Below, in pieces: positions 19,878 to 29,654 of a stretch of DNA of 64,000 nucleotides (positions within the stretch are counted from its first letter, which is position 1; every line of letters starts with the position of its first letter). Origin of the DNA: an uncultured Caulobacterales bacterium (GTDB lineage Bacteria; Pseudomonadota; Alphaproteobacteria; Caulobacterales; Maricaulaceae); NCBI GenBank assembly GCA_938003545.1, contig CALKXY010000014.1:156584-220583 (forward strand), read 5' to 3'. The notes beneath the pieces are model-generated. The model searched no databases. It saw nothing but the letters and a program-made list of their open reading frames with translations, and had not been told where the DNA came from. The position numbers were made by a program, and so were the translations under genes.

Positions 19878-20915
19878 TTATGGGAAAACACCAACGCCTG
19901 TTAGGCCAAGGGTTTCATCCCAGCCTTGCGTTATATTATAGTTCTGTATGGCTTGCCCTGAAGACCCCTTTGTAAGGTTATCAATCACGGAAACAATGAC
20001 AGCCGATCCCGCTGTACGATCAGCAAATATACCAATTTGGCAGTGGTTACTTCCGCGCACATGACGTGTCTGCGGGACCTCTCCTTCAGCCAAAACATGA
20101 ACAAAGGCCTCATCTGCATAGCGGCTCTCATAGGCCCGACGCAGATCAGAAATTGAGACCCCATCTTTCAACTCTATGTGACATGTGGCGATCATTCCAC
20201 GGTTCATCGGAACGATGTGCGGCGTGAAGCGAACTTTTGCGGAGATGTCGGCAAAATCTGCAATCGCCTGATCCATTTCAGGGGCATGGCGATGATTACC
20301 GATACCATAGGCCTGCGCGCCATCTGCCGTTTCAGAATAGGCAAAGTTCAATGTCGCTTTACGCCCGGCCCCTGTCACGCCGGTTTTCGCATCAATAATT
20401 ATACGATCAGATTGGATCAGGCCTGCAGCCAAGCCCGGCAATAAAGCCAACATCGAACACGTTGGATAACATCCTGGACATGCGACAAGTTTGGAGCCTT
20501 TTAGACTGTTTCTCGCAAACTCGCTAAGACCATACACACGCTGCGATAAAAGCCCTGTAAATTCATGAGGTCGACCATAAGTCTTTGCGTATAAAGCTGG
20601 ATCAGCCAGACGAAAATCTGCGGATAGATCGATAACGGTTTCAACACGGTCATATATTTTTGCAATTGTCTCTTGGCTCGCACCATGCGGAAGACATGCG
20701 AAGACGACATCAATTAAATCCCAATCCACCTCATCGGCCGTTACCAATGAGGGAAGGTTTTGGCCTTCGAAATTCTTGAATACGTCTGAGTAAACTTCGC
20801 CCGCACGACTATGCGCCGTCAACGCTTTTAATTTGAGCAACGGATGACCAAGAATCAAACGCACGGCTTCTGCGCCTGTATATCCAGAGGCCCCAAGAAC
20901 GGCTGCGTGTTTCAT
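19878..20915 (-). CDS. argC: N-acetyl-gamma-glutamyl-phosphate reductase
   Basis: ArgC reduces N-acetylglutamyl phosphate with NADPH in arginine synthesis. The NADP loop is AVLGASGYTGAEAVRLI at residues 5-21. The catalytic Cys is in LVACPGCYPTCSML. FTPHIVPMNRGMIATCHIEL and GNHRHAPEMDQ are also family blocks. The 345-residue length is normal. It follows the rplM-rpsI pair after a strong terminator, an order frequent in alphaproteobacteria. Confidence 0.95.
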   Translation of the reverse strand: MKHAAVLGASGYTGAEAVRLILGHPLLKLKALTAHSRAGEVYSDVFKNFEGQNLPSLVTADEVDWDLIDVVFACLPHGASQETIAKIYDRVETVIDLSADFRLADPALYAKTYGRPHEFTGLLSQRVYGLSEFARNSLKGSKLVACPGCYPTCSMLALLPGLAAGLIQSDRIIIDAKTGVTGAGRKATLNFAYSETADGAQAYGIGNHRHAPEMDQAIADFADISAKVRFTPHIVPMNRGMIATCHIELKDGVSISDLRRAYESRYADEAFVHVLAEGEVPQTRHVRGSNHCQIGIFADRTAGSAVIVSVIDNLTKGSSGQAIQNYNITQGWDETLGLTGVGVFP

Positions 20916-20929
20916 CTTACTTTATCCCA

Positions 20930-20965
20930 CAAAAAAAAAGGCGCCTCGGATGTCCGAAGCGCCTG
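20930..20965 (-). terminator. Rho-independent terminator after rpsI
   Basis: On the minus strand AGGCGC and GCGCCT arms, with the inner TCGG/CCGA pairing, form a long GC-rich hairpin followed directly by nine T residues. It ends the rplM-rpsI transcript before argC. Confidence 0.88.
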
Positions 20966-20994
20966 AAAGCATAAACCCAAAATGGGTGAAAAGC

Positions 20995-21507
20995 CTAACG
21001 CTTCGAGAACTGGAAGCTCTTACGCGCTTTCGCACGGCCGTACTTCTTACGTTCCACAACACGCGAGTCACGTGTGATAAAGCCAGCGGCTTTAAGTGGG
21101 CCACGTAGAATTGGCTCATAATATGTCAGAGCTTTTGTGATGCCGTGACGAACCGCACCAGCTTGACCGGAAAGACCGCCGCCTTTGACAGTCGCCATGA
21201 CGTCATAGGAATCAACGCGATCAGAAACTTGGAAAGCCTGAGCAATGATAAGACGAAGGACAGGACGTGCGAAATACACTTCGACGTCACGGCCATTGAT
21301 TGTGATTTTGCCGTTACCCGGTTTGATCCATACGCGGGCAATGGAGTTTTTCCGTTTGCCAGTTGCGTAAGACCGACCAAGTTCGTCAATTTTTGGATCA
21401 GGCAATGTTGCCGGATCAATGACTTTAGCTTCAGAGCTAACGCCAACAGTTCCGTCGACAACGTCTTTGAGGTCCGCGAGGGACTGTACTGTATCTGTGT
21501 CAGCCAT
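20995..21507 (-). CDS. rpsI: 30S ribosomal protein S9 (uS9)
   Basis: The 170-residue protein has the standard S9 core from [33 protein letters not shown] to [22 protein letters not shown], whose basic tail reaches the P site. The first 40 residues ([20 protein letters not shown]) are an acidic extension found in alphaproteobacterial S9. It starts 4 bp after rplM, and the pair forms a classic operon. Confidence 0.98.
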   Translation of the reverse strand: MADTDTVQSLADLKDVVDGTVGVSSEAKVIDPATLPDPKIDELGRSYATGKRKNSIARVWIKPGNGKITINGRDVEVYFARPVLRLIIAQAFQVSDRVDSYDVMATVKGGGLSGQAGAVRHGITKALTYYEPILRGPLKAAGFITRDSRVVERKKYGRAKARKSFQFSKR

Positions 21508-21511
21508 GGTC

Positions 21512-21982
21512 TTAATCTCGCTTCACGTTTTTAGGGCTCATCGATGCGAAATCGATCTTTTCCGGTGTCTGCGCAGTGTGCTCATGCTCTGCACCTGCAT
21601 AGACGCGGAGATTGGAGAGCTGCTTACGCGCCAATGGGCTTTCCTTTGGCAACATACGCTGGACAGCTTTGCGCATCACACGGTCCGGGAAACGACCGTC
21701 GAGGATTTTACCAGCTGTCGTTTCTTTCAAACCACCAGGATGACCTGTGTGACGATAATAGACTTTGTCGGAACGCTTTTTACCCGTGAGGTGGACTTTG
21801 CCAGCGTTGATGATGATGACATTGTCGCCGCAATCAATGTGAGGCGTGTAGTCAGGGCGATGCTTTCCGCGCAGGCGCATGGCTACAAACGTAGCCAAAC
21901 GACCGACGACAACATCTTCCGCGTCGACGAGAATCCATTTTTTCTCGATCTCTGCGGTTTTCAGAAACTTCGTCGTTTTCAT
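21512..21982 (-). CDS. rplM: 50S ribosomal protein L13 (uL13)
   Basis: The 156-residue protein contains the L13 blocks [40 protein letters not shown] and the end of the fold [27 protein letters not shown]. It is the first gene of rplM-rpsI; a promoter is visible about 50 bp upstream. Confidence 0.98.
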   Translation of the reverse strand: MKTTKFLKTAEIEKKWILVDAEDVVVGRLATFVAMRLRGKHRPDYTPHIDCGDNVIIINAGKVHLTGKKRSDKVYYRHTGHPGGLKETTAGKILDGRFPDRVMRKAVQRMLPKESPLARKQLSNLRVYAGAEHEHTAQTPEKIDFASMSPKNVKRD

Positions 21983-22034
21983 GATAAACCTTAAAACGTG
22001 AGCAGCCCAGAAACGGGCCGAACTTCGATGGCGC

Positions 22035-22063
22035 TATCTACGGAAGCCCTCAGGATTGGTCAA
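22035..22063 (-). promoter_or_regulatory. Sigma-70-type promoter of rplM-rpsI
   Basis: On the minus strand TTGACC and TAGATA are separated by exactly 17 bp. The expected start of transcription leaves a leader of about 45 bp before the rplM ATG. The position and box quality support a housekeeping promoter for the ribosomal operon. Confidence 0.6.
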
Positions 22064-22125
22064 CAAGTGAATTCAGACACCTTGTCCAAAATATACATAT
22101 AAAACAAACGTTTAAAATATAGGTA

Positions 22126-23142
22126 TTATTTTACCACATCACGTGATCGCCACACCACGCCCAAAACAGCCAAAAATACGAGTATCGAAGAGAATTGATG
22201 TAAGAGTGACAGATTAAGCGGCGCGACAGAGAGTAACGTCCAGATACCAAGACCAACCTGCCATACCAAAAGCACGAAGAACATCGTCAAGGCAGACTTC
22301 ATCATACGGCTCTTACGCATAGACCACCCCACCCAAACGGCCACAATCAGAAGAATATAGGCCAGTGTCCGATGGTTAAATTGAATAGCTGCAGTGTTCT
22401 CAAAGGTATTTCGCCAGAATGGAGACTGAATGGCATATCCCTCGGGCACGAAATCACCGTCCATCAACGGCCATTCATTATAGGTTCGACCTGAATGTGT
22501 GCCCGCCATGAAAGCCCCACCAATGATTTGCAGGTACACTAGTCCTGCCAAAAGAAGCGTTCGGCGTCGCCCCAACATATATTCCGTGCGTTTCCATCCA
22601 CTGACCTGTCGCTTGTAAAGCCAGAACAAAGCCCCAAGAATAATGAAAGCTATACCCAAATGTGTCGCAAGACGGTACTGACTGACGCTGGTCATCCCGT
22701 CTTGGAGACCGCTATGCACCATCCACCACCCAACAGCGCCTTGCAGGCCGATGAGCAGAGCCACACCAAAGAATTTCAAACGATGCCCCCGCGCGAGTTT
22801 CCCCCGAAACAGGAAAGCAAATAACGGCAACGTATATGCGAGGCCTATAAAGCGCCCCAATTGACGATGCCCCCATTCCCAGAAGTAAATATATTTAAAA
22901 CCCGCCAAATCCATTCCCGGATGCTCGGCTTCAAATTCAGGAATGAGCTTATATTTCTCAAACTCCGCGACCCAGGCTTCTGTAGAAAGCGGCGGGAGCG
23001 CGCCCCGAATGGGCGCCCATTCTGTTATCGATAGCCCCGAATTTGTGAGGCGCGTTGCGCCTCCGACAACAATCATAGCTGCCACCAAAAACAACATGAA
23101 AAGAAGCCAATATTCTACGGATTTTGCGCGTCTTTCGGTCAT
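22126..23142 (-). CDS. ctaA: Heme A synthase (COX15/CtaA)
   Basis: CtaA oxidises the C8 methyl group of heme O to give heme A for cytochrome aa3 oxidase. It is an eight-helix inner-membrane protein. Heme-ligand histidines lie in WGHRQLGRFIG, VHSGL, FNHRTLAY and LLHQFSSILV. The start is MTERRAKSVEYWLL; an ATG three codons earlier is possible. The open frame extends upstream across a tRNA-Pro gene, but that part is not protein-like. The gene follows tRNA-Pro(GGG) in the same direction and may be cotranscribed with it. Confidence 0.93.
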   Translation of the reverse strand: MTERRAKSVEYWLLFMLFLVAAMIVVGGATRLTNSGLSITEWAPIRGALPPLSTEAWVAEFEKYKLIPEFEAEHPGMDLAGFKYIYFWEWGHRQLGRFIGLAYTLPLFAFLFRGKLARGHRLKFFGVALLIGLQGAVGWWMVHSGLQDGMTSVSQYRLATHLGIAFIILGALFWLYKRQVSGWKRTEYMLGRRRTLLLAGLVYLQIIGGAFMAGTHSGRTYNEWPLMDGDFVPEGYAIQSPFWRNTFENTAAIQFNHRTLAYILLIVAVWVGWSMRKSRMMKSALTMFFVLLVWQVGLGIWTLLSVAPLNLSLLHQFSSILVFLAVLGVVWRSRDVVK

Positions 23143-23222
23143 GCAAATCATATAGCGCGTTGCAGGCAAAAGTCGACGCGGCAATTCGGGCAGGTTCGGA
23201 CAAATATTGAAGATAATCAAGA

Positions 23223-23299
23223 TGGTCGGAGTAGTAGGATTCGAACCTACGACCCCACGCCCCCCAGGCGTGTGCGCTACCGGACTGCGCCATACTCCG
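23223..23299 (-). tRNA. tRNA-Pro (GGG)
   Basis: On the minus strand CGGAGTA pairs with TACTCCG, discriminator A, encoded CCA. The anticodon loop CTGGGGG gives GGG. The T arm GTAGG-TTCGAAT-CCTAC is intact. Length 77 nt. It is the second proline tRNA of the window. Confidence 0.95.
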
Positions 23300-23371
23300 C
23301 CGTCCATCTCAGACGCGCGCTATAGAAAATACGTGTAAGTCGCGCAAGGCATGTTTGCGCAGAAACGCGAT

Positions 23372-23935
23372 TTACGACTCTTTCCCTTCCTCGCGGAAAG
23401 CGGACCATCGTGATTTCAAATCTTTGAGACCTTCGAGCGCGTCCCTCAGAGCTTGCTGATCAGAAGGCGCGGAAGACAGAGTTTCGACTGCGGGTTTTGT
23501 TAGGGTTGGCGCGGGTTGCGCAACGGGCGTCGGAGGTATCGGTGCAGGAATTGGTTTAACTGCAACACGTCTTACCTTGGCAGGCTTCTCCACAGACTTA
23601 ATTCGTTTAGGCAAAAGGTCCGTTTCAGCGACGGGTTTTTCTTTGGAAGCCTTCTCAACGGAACGCCCTAACTCAACAATGCGGTTAGCCCCTTTTTTCT
23701 GGATCAGCTTTTGAACATCTTTAATAGGATGCTTCTCATCATGGAGTAATTTTTTTATGCCGCGGATAAATTCGATATCTTCAGGACGATAAAACCGCCG
23801 TCCGCCGCCGCGTTTGATTGGCTTGATTTGAGAGAATTTCGATTCCCAGAAACGCAGGACATGTGGCTGCAAACCCAGCTCATCGCCGGCTTCGCTGATC
23901 GTTCTAAACGCACGTGTTGTTTTAGCTTGGCTCAT
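23372..23935 (-). CDS. MerR-family transcriptional regulator
   Basis: The first 75 residues form a MerR-type winged helix-turn-helix: [25 protein letters not shown] and [22 protein letters not shown]. No effector-binding cysteines are present. The remaining 110 residues are low-complexity, rich in Lys, Pro and Ala, with a helical end ([20 protein letters not shown]). This short MerR type next to ihfA is common across alphaproteobacteria. Its target is not known to me. The gap to ihfA is 51 bp. Confidence 0.85.
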   Translation of the reverse strand: MSQAKTTRAFRTISEAGDELGLQPHVLRFWESKFSQIKPIKRGGGRRFYRPEDIEFIRGIKKLLHDEKHPIKDVQKLIQKKGANRIVELGRSVEKASKEKPVAETDLLPKRIKSVEKPAKVRRVAVKPIPAPIPPTPVAQPAPTLTKPAVETLSSAPSDQQALRDALEGLKDLKSRWSAFREEGKES

Positions 23936-23986
23936 AATCGTTGCATCATCCCGCCGCCCGAATCATCGGCTGCGAGTCGCAAGCTA

Positions 23987-24310
23987 TCATGATTTGGTAG
24001 ATAATGCCGAATCGACGCGCTCGCGGAGAACTTGAGATGGCTTAAACACCAGAACGCGACGAGGAGTGATCGGTACTTCTTCGCCCGTTTTCGGGTTACG
24101 GCCAATACGTTCTTTTTTATCACGTAAGGAAAATGTTCCGAATCCCGCAAGCTTTACATGTTCACCTTTTTCAAGTGCATCGCCGATATGATCAATCACA
24201 GACTCAACGAGCGTAGAGCTCTCTGAGCGGGAAAGACCGATTTCACGATACACAGCCTCTGCGAGGTCTTGGCGCGTGACGGTTTGCGAATTTACAGTTG
24301 AAGCTGCCAT
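23987..24310 (-). CDS. ihfA: Integration host factor subunit alpha
   Basis: The 107-residue DNA-bending protein of the HU/IHF family. [31 protein letters not shown] forms the helical body, [30 protein letters not shown] the DNA-binding saddle and arm with the intercalating proline. It is expected to pair with IhfB, encoded elsewhere. It lies between fabH and merR, the usual order in this class. Confidence 0.95.
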   Translation of the reverse strand: MAASTVNSQTVTRQDLAEAVYREIGLSRSESSTLVESVIDHIGDALEKGEHVKLAGFGTFSLRDKKERIGRNPKTGEEVPITPRRVLVFKPSQVLRERVDSALSTKS

Positions 24311-24386
24311 ATAGCCCTTAAAGCAAATCTAAGCGCCTGAAATCAAGCAAAGAATTTTTTAAAACGTAAATTCACTACAGAATGGC

Positions 24387-25355
24387 CTAATAGCGCAGAA
24401 GCGCGGCCCCCCAGGTGAACCCGCCACCAAAGGCTTCAAGCATCACAAGATCACCCTTTTTGATCCGTCCATCCTTCACCGCGCAGTCCATTGCCAGTGG
24501 GACGGAGGCCGCAGATGTATTCGCATGATCCCCCACAGTCGAAACAACTTGCCCTGGACGAAGCTTCAAACGCTTTGCCACAGCATTTAATATGCGTTGA
24601 TTGGCCTGATGCGGGACAAACCAGTCTATATCTGAAATCGAAACGTCCGCTTGTTCTGCGCAATCGCGCATGACTTGCGCGATGTCAGTGACAGCATGTT
24701 TGAAGACCTGATTACCCAACATCCGTAAATGACCAACCGTTTGCGTGCGCGACGGCCCGCCGTCGACATAGAGCATATCGCGGTGACGTCCGTCAGATCG
24801 GATGAATGTTCTCAGAACGCCTCGGTCTTCAGAATCATTTTCGCCCTCAACAGCTTCCATAATGATAGCGCCTGCCCCGTCGCCGAACAAAACGCAGGTC
24901 CCGCGGTCTGTCCAATCCAAAATACGGGAGAAAGTTTCGGCACCAATCAATAGAACGCGTTTTGCTCCACCTGAAACCAACAAGGAATTCGCGACATGTA
25001 CGCCGTAAATAAAGCCGGAACAGACGGCCTGAACATCAAATGCCGCGCCGTGGTGCATCTCCAGCTTTTCTTGGATGATGGTGGCCGTGGAGGGAAAGGT
25101 AAAATCAGGCGTCGATGTCGCAACAATGATCAGGTCGATATCTTCTGGGCCCAAGCCGGCATCTTCGAGCGCACGCTTCGCGGCTTCAAAACCTAAGTCA
25201 GATGTGAACTGTCCTTCTGCCGCAATGTGACGCTTGCGGATACCTGTGCGCTCCTGAATCCATTCATCAGACGTGTCTACACGGTCCGCCAGCTCTGAAT
25301 TCGTAAGGATGTCTTTTGGCAGATAGCTACCAATACCCCGAATGACTGCTCTCAT
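24387..25355 (-). CDS. fabH: 3-oxoacyl-ACP synthase III
   Basis: FabH condenses acetyl-CoA with malonyl-ACP to start fatty acid synthesis. The catalytic triad is in [13 protein letters not shown] (Cys near 112), [12 protein letters not shown] (His) and [15 protein letters not shown] (Asn). The 322-residue length and N-terminus [15 protein letters not shown] are normal. Its ATG overlaps the plsX stop by 4 bp (ATGA). Confidence 0.96.
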   Translation of the reverse strand: MRAVIRGIGSYLPKDILTNSELADRVDTSDEWIQERTGIRKRHIAAEGQFTSDLGFEAAKRALEDAGLGPEDIDLIIVATSTPDFTFPSTATIIQEKLEMHHGAAFDVQAVCSGFIYGVHVANSLLVSGGAKRVLLIGAETFSRILDWTDRGTCVLFGDGAGAIIMEAVEGENDSEDRGVLRTFIRSDGRHRDMLYVDGGPSRTQTVGHLRMLGNQVFKHAVTDIAQVMRDCAEQADVSISDIDWFVPHQANQRILNAVAKRLKLRPGQVVSTVGDHANTSAASVPLAMDCAVKDGRIKKGDLVMLEAFGGGFTWGAALLRY

Positions 25356-26407
25356 GAGATAAACCCGATATTATCGTCTTCGTCGTGCAGTGCATCCAAA
25401 CGCTCATCAATAGCGTCTTGGAAATCGCTCTCCGCTAGACCCATTGCGATATTGAGCGCGTTCGCAAACCCAATCGCATCCGTACCGCCATGGCTTTTCA
25501 CCACGACGCCATTCAGCCCAAGGAATACGCCGCCATTGGCCCGGCGTGGATCCATTTTTTTCTTCAATTTACGCAAGGCAACCAAATTAAGCGCCGTCGT
25601 GAATTTTGACCAAAGATTATCATTCAAGGCTTCGGAGAAGAACGTACTTATCAATTTAGCCGTCCCTTCTGCCGTTTTCAGCGCAATATTTCCCGTAAAG
25701 CCATCCGTGATTACGACATCAACAGAGCCTTTCGAAATATCATTTCCCTCTACAAAACCCTTATAGTTCAGGCCGAGTTGCGATTGCGCGAGGCGCTCAT
25801 GGGCAGCTTTGATGACTGCATTACCTTTACCTTGTTCCGTCCCGACATTGAGCAAGCCAACGGAAGGCTCGGCCTTGCGGTAGATTGCGCGATAGTAAGC
25901 CTCGCCCAAAATAGCGAATTCCGTGAGTTGAGCCGCGTCACATTCAACATTTGCACCGACATCCAGAACGACTGTCATTTCACCCGAAAGATTCGGCCAA
26001 CTGGCCGCAATCGCTGGCCGTTGTACGCCGCGTTTGGCTCGTAACTGCAGCTTGGACATCGCCATCAATGCGCCAGTGTTCCCTGCGGACACTGCGATAC
26101 CAGCTTGCCCACCTTTAACGGAGGCAATGGCATTCCACATGCTTGATCCTTTACCTTTACGCAGGGCTTGGGAAGGTTTGTCATCCATCTCGACGACTTT
26201 TTCTGTGTGGAAGACTTCTGAGCGTTCTCGCGTGCGCGGTGAGGCCTCAATCAAAGGCGCGAGCACCTCAGCATCTCCATGCAATAGGAATCGCGCACGA
26301 CGCCCCTGCCCCTCGTGAGTTAGGAAGTATTCGATACCTTTAATCACGATGTCAGGCGCGTTATCGCCACCCATCGCATCAACCGAAATGATTAGTCCAT
26401 CAAGCAT
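25352..26407 (-). CDS. plsX: Phosphate acyltransferase PlsX
   Basis: PlsX makes acyl-phosphate from acyl-ACP for phospholipid synthesis, a peripheral membrane step that feeds PlsY. The N-terminus [18 protein letters not shown] and the block [31 protein letters not shown] are diagnostic. The 351 residues are a full-length protein. It is coupled to fabH by an overlapping start. The yceD and rpmF genes that often precede plsX are absent; the next gene upstream is the CBP3-like chaperone. Confidence 0.95.
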   Translation of the reverse strand: MLDGLIISVDAMGGDNAPDIVIKGIEYFLTHEGQGRRARFLLHGDAEVLAPLIEASPRTRERSEVFHTEKVVEMDDKPSQALRKGKGSSMWNAIASVKGGQAGIAVSAGNTGALMAMSKLQLRAKRGVQRPAIAASWPNLSGEMTVVLDVGANVECDAAQLTEFAILGEAYYRAIYRKAEPSVGLLNVGTEQGKGNAVIKAAHERLAQSQLGLNYKGFVEGNDISKGSVDVVITDGFTGNIALKTAEGTAKLISTFFSEALNDNLWSKFTTALNLVALRKLKKKMDPRRANGGVFLGLNGVVVKSHGGTDAIGFANALNIAMGLAESDFQDAIDERLDALHDEDDNIGFIS

Positions 26408-26472
26408 GCCATATTCCCGTTAGACGGCTGGGTATAATGAACGCAGCAGAGTAAGCCTAGCCTTAAACTGGG

Positions 26473-27027
26473 TTATGATGGCAGAGCTGGAAAACCGAAG
26501 TCAGTCAACGCGATTTCGCCCAAAGTTTTGGACGTCAAACTGCGGTCAAATGATTCTAAATAGGTTGCGATCTGAGGCGCGTATGCATTTACCTGCACCT
26601 CGCCATCATCTTTAGAAAGCGTTTCAGTGAATACAGCTTCCAGAGTCGATGTACGATTCTCCTCATGCAAGCCCTCAGCATATCGTTTCACACGGTCATA
26701 AAAGAGCGAGATCATAGGCTGAATACGTTTTTTCACGCTAGCATCTGACAAAGCCTCTTCTCGTAATGCAATTTCGAAATCATCTTTCATCTCATCAAAC
26801 AACGCCTGCCCCAAGCGTTCACCATTCTGCCCAAATCGATTTAGATTCGACAAAATAGCCGCGATATGAAGAGTCAGCACATCAATACGGCCGTCATAAT
26901 CATCAGAAAAACGGCCCTTGGCATAAAACTCCGGCATACGGGATTGCACCATCAGCTTACCGTAAATGCGCCGTGCATCCAAGGTCACAGCGTCTTCGCG
27001 ACCCAATAGCTTATTCAAAAATCTCAT
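26473..27027 (-). CDS. Ubiquinol-cytochrome c chaperone (CBP3-like)
   Basis: The 184-residue protein belongs to the CBP3/UQCC1 family, which helps cytochrome b assembly in complex III. The conserved helical core is seen in IYGKLMVQSRMPEFYAKGRFSDDYDGRIDVLTLHIAAIL and GQALFDEMKDDFEIALREEALSDASVKKRI. It is divergent from the bamE gene with a 138-bp gap, as in many alphaproteobacteria. Confidence 0.88.
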   Translation of the reverse strand: MRFLNKLLGREDAVTLDARRIYGKLMVQSRMPEFYAKGRFSDDYDGRIDVLTLHIAAILSNLNRFGQNGERLGQALFDEMKDDFEIALREEALSDASVKKRIQPMISLFYDRVKRYAEGLHEENRTSTLEAVFTETLSKDDGEVQVNAYAPQIATYLESFDRSLTSKTLGEIALTDFGFPALPS

Positions 27028-27165
27028 GACGTCCCTTTTCGACTCACCCCGTCTTGAGGCTTAATTTAACAGACCCTGACCAAATCTTCACACAGTTGCG
27101 GTCTTGCCCTTCATATGACGTAGGGATAGGAGAGTCACAACTAGAGACTCTACGGGCGACCCCCT

Positions 27166-27678
27166 ATGAACGTGCCAACAAAAATTGCAATTATCCTGAG
27201 CGCAGCTTTGCTCTCCTCTGCGTGCAACCCGATTTTGCGCACACATGGCTATGTCCCAACAGAAGATAAGCCACAGGCCGTGAATCCGGACACCGACACA
27301 AAGTCGTCTGTTCTCGCCCGATTAGGTAATCCATCGGTCAAATCTACATTCGAAGAAGAACTTGATGAAGACGTTTGGTATTACGTTACATCCGTACGTC
27401 AGCGTTACGCTTATCTGCGTCCACAAATCGAAGATCGTACAATAACGGCCATTCACTTTAACTTGGATGGCCAAGTCTCGAAAGTGGCGGAATATGGATT
27501 GGAAGACGGAATTCCAGTAAATTACGTCGACAGAAAAACACCGACTCGTGGCCGCGAACTTTCTGCGCTTGAGCAAGTCTTTGGTACGATTGGCCGCCTT
27601 CCGACGGATCGCCTAACTGGCGCGAATGGTCCAACAGGCGGCGGCGGCGGTGCAGGGCAAAGTGGCGGCGGACGTTAA
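27166..27678 (+). CDS. bamE: Outer-membrane assembly lipoprotein BamE (SmpA/OmlA)
   Basis: BamE is a lipoprotein of the BAM complex that inserts beta-barrels into the outer membrane. The signal ends in the lipobox LSSAC (Cys20). The SmpA/OmlA domain includes SSVLARLGNPSVKSTFEEELDEDVWYYVTS and IHFNLDGQVSKVAEYGLEDG. The C-terminal 25 residues are Gly-rich (ANGPTGGGGGAGQSGGGR), an extension not needed for the fold. It is monocistronic and divergent from the CBP3-like gene. Confidence 0.88.
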   Translation: MNVPTKIAIILSAALLSSACNPILRTHGYVPTEDKPQAVNPDTDTKSSVLARLGNPSVKSTFEEELDEDVWYYVTSVRQRYAYLRPQIEDRTITAIHFNLDGQVSKVAEYGLEDGIPVNYVDRKTPTRGRELSALEQVFGTIGRLPTDRLTGANGPTGGGGGAGQSGGGR

Positions 27679-27704
27679 GTTCAGCTTTTAACAAAATTTT
27701 GATT

Positions 27705-28685
27705 TTAAATATGCCGATAGCCAGTCTTTGGCCACGGCATGATCTGGCCTTCAACATCGACGCAGGCTGACCCTGACCCCGGCAAAATTGATCCGACGAG
27801 CGTTAGCTTGAGTTTACGATCTCTCGCCACATCAAAAATGACCTGCCTATGGCTTGGGTGTGCCGTAAAAACGACTCCATAATCATCTCCAAAGCTCGCG
27901 AGATCAACGCGCGCAGAAATCGGATCGTCTTGCGCTTCGGCCCAATTCTCTGCCCCCATAGAAAAAGGCAGCGCATCAAAATTGAGTGTCGCGCACCCTA
28001 TTTCTCCCGCAGTGATATGCGCTGCGTCCGCCAAAAGGCCATCAGATATGTCTGCAGCAGCCGTTGCAAATTTCCGTAAGATATCCTGAAATCTAACTGA
28101 CGGCTCTGGTCGCCAATAGGCATTTTCAAAACTGAATAAGTCTTGTCCATTCGGTGCGGGTGAGATCTGTTGGTTTATCGCTAAATGACAGCCCAACATC
28201 GCATCACCTAAAACGCCACTGACCCAAACATCATCGCCAAGAGCAGCCCCCTTACGCTTCACCATTTGCCCCTTAGGTACATCGCCGATTAAAGTGATGG
28301 AGAAAACGGCTTGGGTCTCTGTCGCCGTCGTATCTCCGCCCCATAAGGTGCAACCGAATTCAGCCTGCGTTGTCTCTAAACCTTTAGCAAAGGCTGGGAG
28401 CCATTTTTCCATATGTTCACTGTGCATCGTGACAGACAGTAAATATCCGCGCGGCGTTCCGCCTTTGGCGGCTATATCGGACAAATTCGTTCGCAGCAGT
28501 CGCTCTGCCACATCTGCGCCATACATACCGGAGGGGAAGTGGACGCCTTCAACAAAGGCATCCGTCGTGATCAAGAGGTCGCAGTTATCTCGCGGCGTAT
28601 AAAGCGCCGTATCGTCTTTAAGTCGCAGTCCTTCAGGGCCCGCCAATGGGGCGAAGCACTGTTCGATCAACTCAAATTCATTCAT
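27705..28685 (-). CDS. thiL: Thiamine-monophosphate kinase
   Basis: ThiL phosphorylates thiamine monophosphate to the active diphosphate. The AIR-synthase-related fold shows LKDDTALYTPRDNCDLLITTDAFVEGVHFP at the N-terminus, LSDIAAKGGTPRGYLLSVTM and ADISDGLLADAAHITAG. The start MNEFELIEQCF overlaps the nusB 3' end by 8 bp; a start 13 codons earlier is less likely. nusB-thiL order is usual. Confidence 0.92.
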   Translation of the reverse strand: MNEFELIEQCFAPLAGPEGLRLKDDTALYTPRDNCDLLITTDAFVEGVHFPSGMYGADVAERLLRTNLSDIAAKGGTPRGYLLSVTMHSEHMEKWLPAFAKGLETTQAEFGCTLWGGDTTATETQAVFSITLIGDVPKGQMVKRKGAALGDDVWVSGVLGDAMLGCHLAINQQISPAPNGQDLFSFENAYWRPEPSVRFQDILRKFATAAADISDGLLADAAHITAGEIGCATLNFDALPFSMGAENWAEAQDDPISARVDLASFGDDYGVVFTAHPSHRQVIFDVARDRKLKLTLVGSILPGSGSACVDVEGQIMPWPKTGYRHI

Positions 28686-29211
28686 CTTCAGAAGTAGACT
28701 CAGATACAGATTCTGGCGCGACATCTACAACAGGCGTAATATGTGACGCGGTAAGGCCAAACTCTGTTGGCCGTGCGTGTTTTGCAATTTTATCTAAAAC
28801 ACCATTTACAATACCAGGCTCTTTTCCGGAAAAGAAATCCGTCGCAATCGCCATATATTCATTGATAATCACGACACCTGGAACGTCGGGGCGGTGTAAA
28901 ATTTCATAACTCGCGGAGCGGAGTAACGCCCGCAGCGTTGCATCCAAACGGCGGAGTGGCCATTTTTCACTCAAACGATCCGTGATAGCAGTATCGATGT
29001 CGGTTTGGTTCGCAATGACGCCCTTCATAATATCTTCGAAATAACCTTCATCAGCATGCACCATGCCTGGTTCATCTTTATAGCCGAACCGATGGTCGAG
29101 GAATTCTTTGACGACTTGCGCATTGGTCGCGCCGGCCACATCCATTTGGTACAAAGCTTGAACCGCACTAACGCGAGAGACGCGGCGCAGTTTTGGGTTT
29201 GCGCCACTCAT
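28678..29211 (-). CDS. nusB: Transcription antitermination factor NusB
   Basis: NusB binds boxA RNA with S10 in rRNA antitermination. The helical core reads RVSAVQALYQMDVAG, ITDRLSEKWPLRRLDATLRALLRSASYEIL and PGVVIINEYMAIATDFFSGKEPGIVNGVLDKIA. The last 25 residues (VVDVAPESVSESTSEDE) are an acidic tail without conservation. It overlaps ribH by 4 bp and thiL by 8 bp. Confidence 0.94.
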   Translation of the reverse strand: MSGANPKLRRVSRVSAVQALYQMDVAGATNAQVVKEFLDHRFGYKDEPGMVHADEGYFEDIMKGVIANQTDIDTAITDRLSEKWPLRRLDATLRALLRSASYEILHRPDVPGVVIINEYMAIATDFFSGKEPGIVNGVLDKIAKHARPTEFGLTASHITPVVDVAPESVSESTSEDE

Positions 29212-29636
29212 GATTTGTTCAATTCCGCACGCAATTGTATCATCCGAACACAGGCTGCGGCCGCAAAACCACCCTTATCTTTTTGATCCGGTTTAGATCG
29301 CGCAATCGCTTGGGCTTCATCTTCAACCGTGATGATACCGTTTCCGATTGCAAGTTGATGATCCACGGCCAAGTCCATAAGGGCGCGTGCCGACTCGCCG
29401 CAAACATAATCATAATGGGTCGTTTCCCCGCGAATAACGCAGCCCAGCGCGACATAGCCGTCATAGCCAGCACCTGCTTTTTCAGCGTAAGAAATGACGT
29501 GTGGAATTTCGAGCGCGCCTGGCACATTCACTTTGACAATTTCAGCATCTGCCGCCTGCAGCTTTGCAAGTGCGCCTTGCAAGAGGTCTTCGGAAATGGA
29601 CTCGTAATAGCGAGCCTCGATGACGAGGATTTTCAT
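29208..29636 (-). CDS. ribH: 6,7-dimethyl-8-ribityllumazine synthase
   Basis: RibH condenses the pyrimidine intermediate with dihydroxybutanone phosphate, the next-to-last step of riboflavin synthesis, as an icosahedral or pentameric shell. Diagnostic blocks are VNVPGALEIPHVISYA, YVALGCVIRGETTHYDYVCGES and IGNGIITVEDEAQAIAR. Length 142 is on the short side but complete. It lies 18 bp after ribBA and is coupled to nusB. Confidence 0.95.
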   Translation of the reverse strand: MKILVIEARYYESISEDLLQGALAKLQAADAEIVKVNVPGALEIPHVISYAEKAGAGYDGYVALGCVIRGETTHYDYVCGESARALMDLAVDHQLAIGNGIITVEDEAQAIARSKPDQKDKGGFAAAACVRMIQLRAELNKS

Positions 29637-29654
29637 TTTATGATATGTCCATTT

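Noticed and set aside
21419..21994. Plus-strand frame over rplM-rpsI
   Set aside because: Shadow of two ribosomal genes in the opposite strand.
23143..23307. Upstream extension of the ctaA frame
   Set aside because: It runs through tRNA-Pro(GGG) and the peptide has no conserved pattern; the heme A synthase starts at MTERRAKS.
27679..27704. Terminator between bamE and thiL
   Set aside because: CAAAATTTTG is self-complementary and T-rich but has no GC-rich stem.
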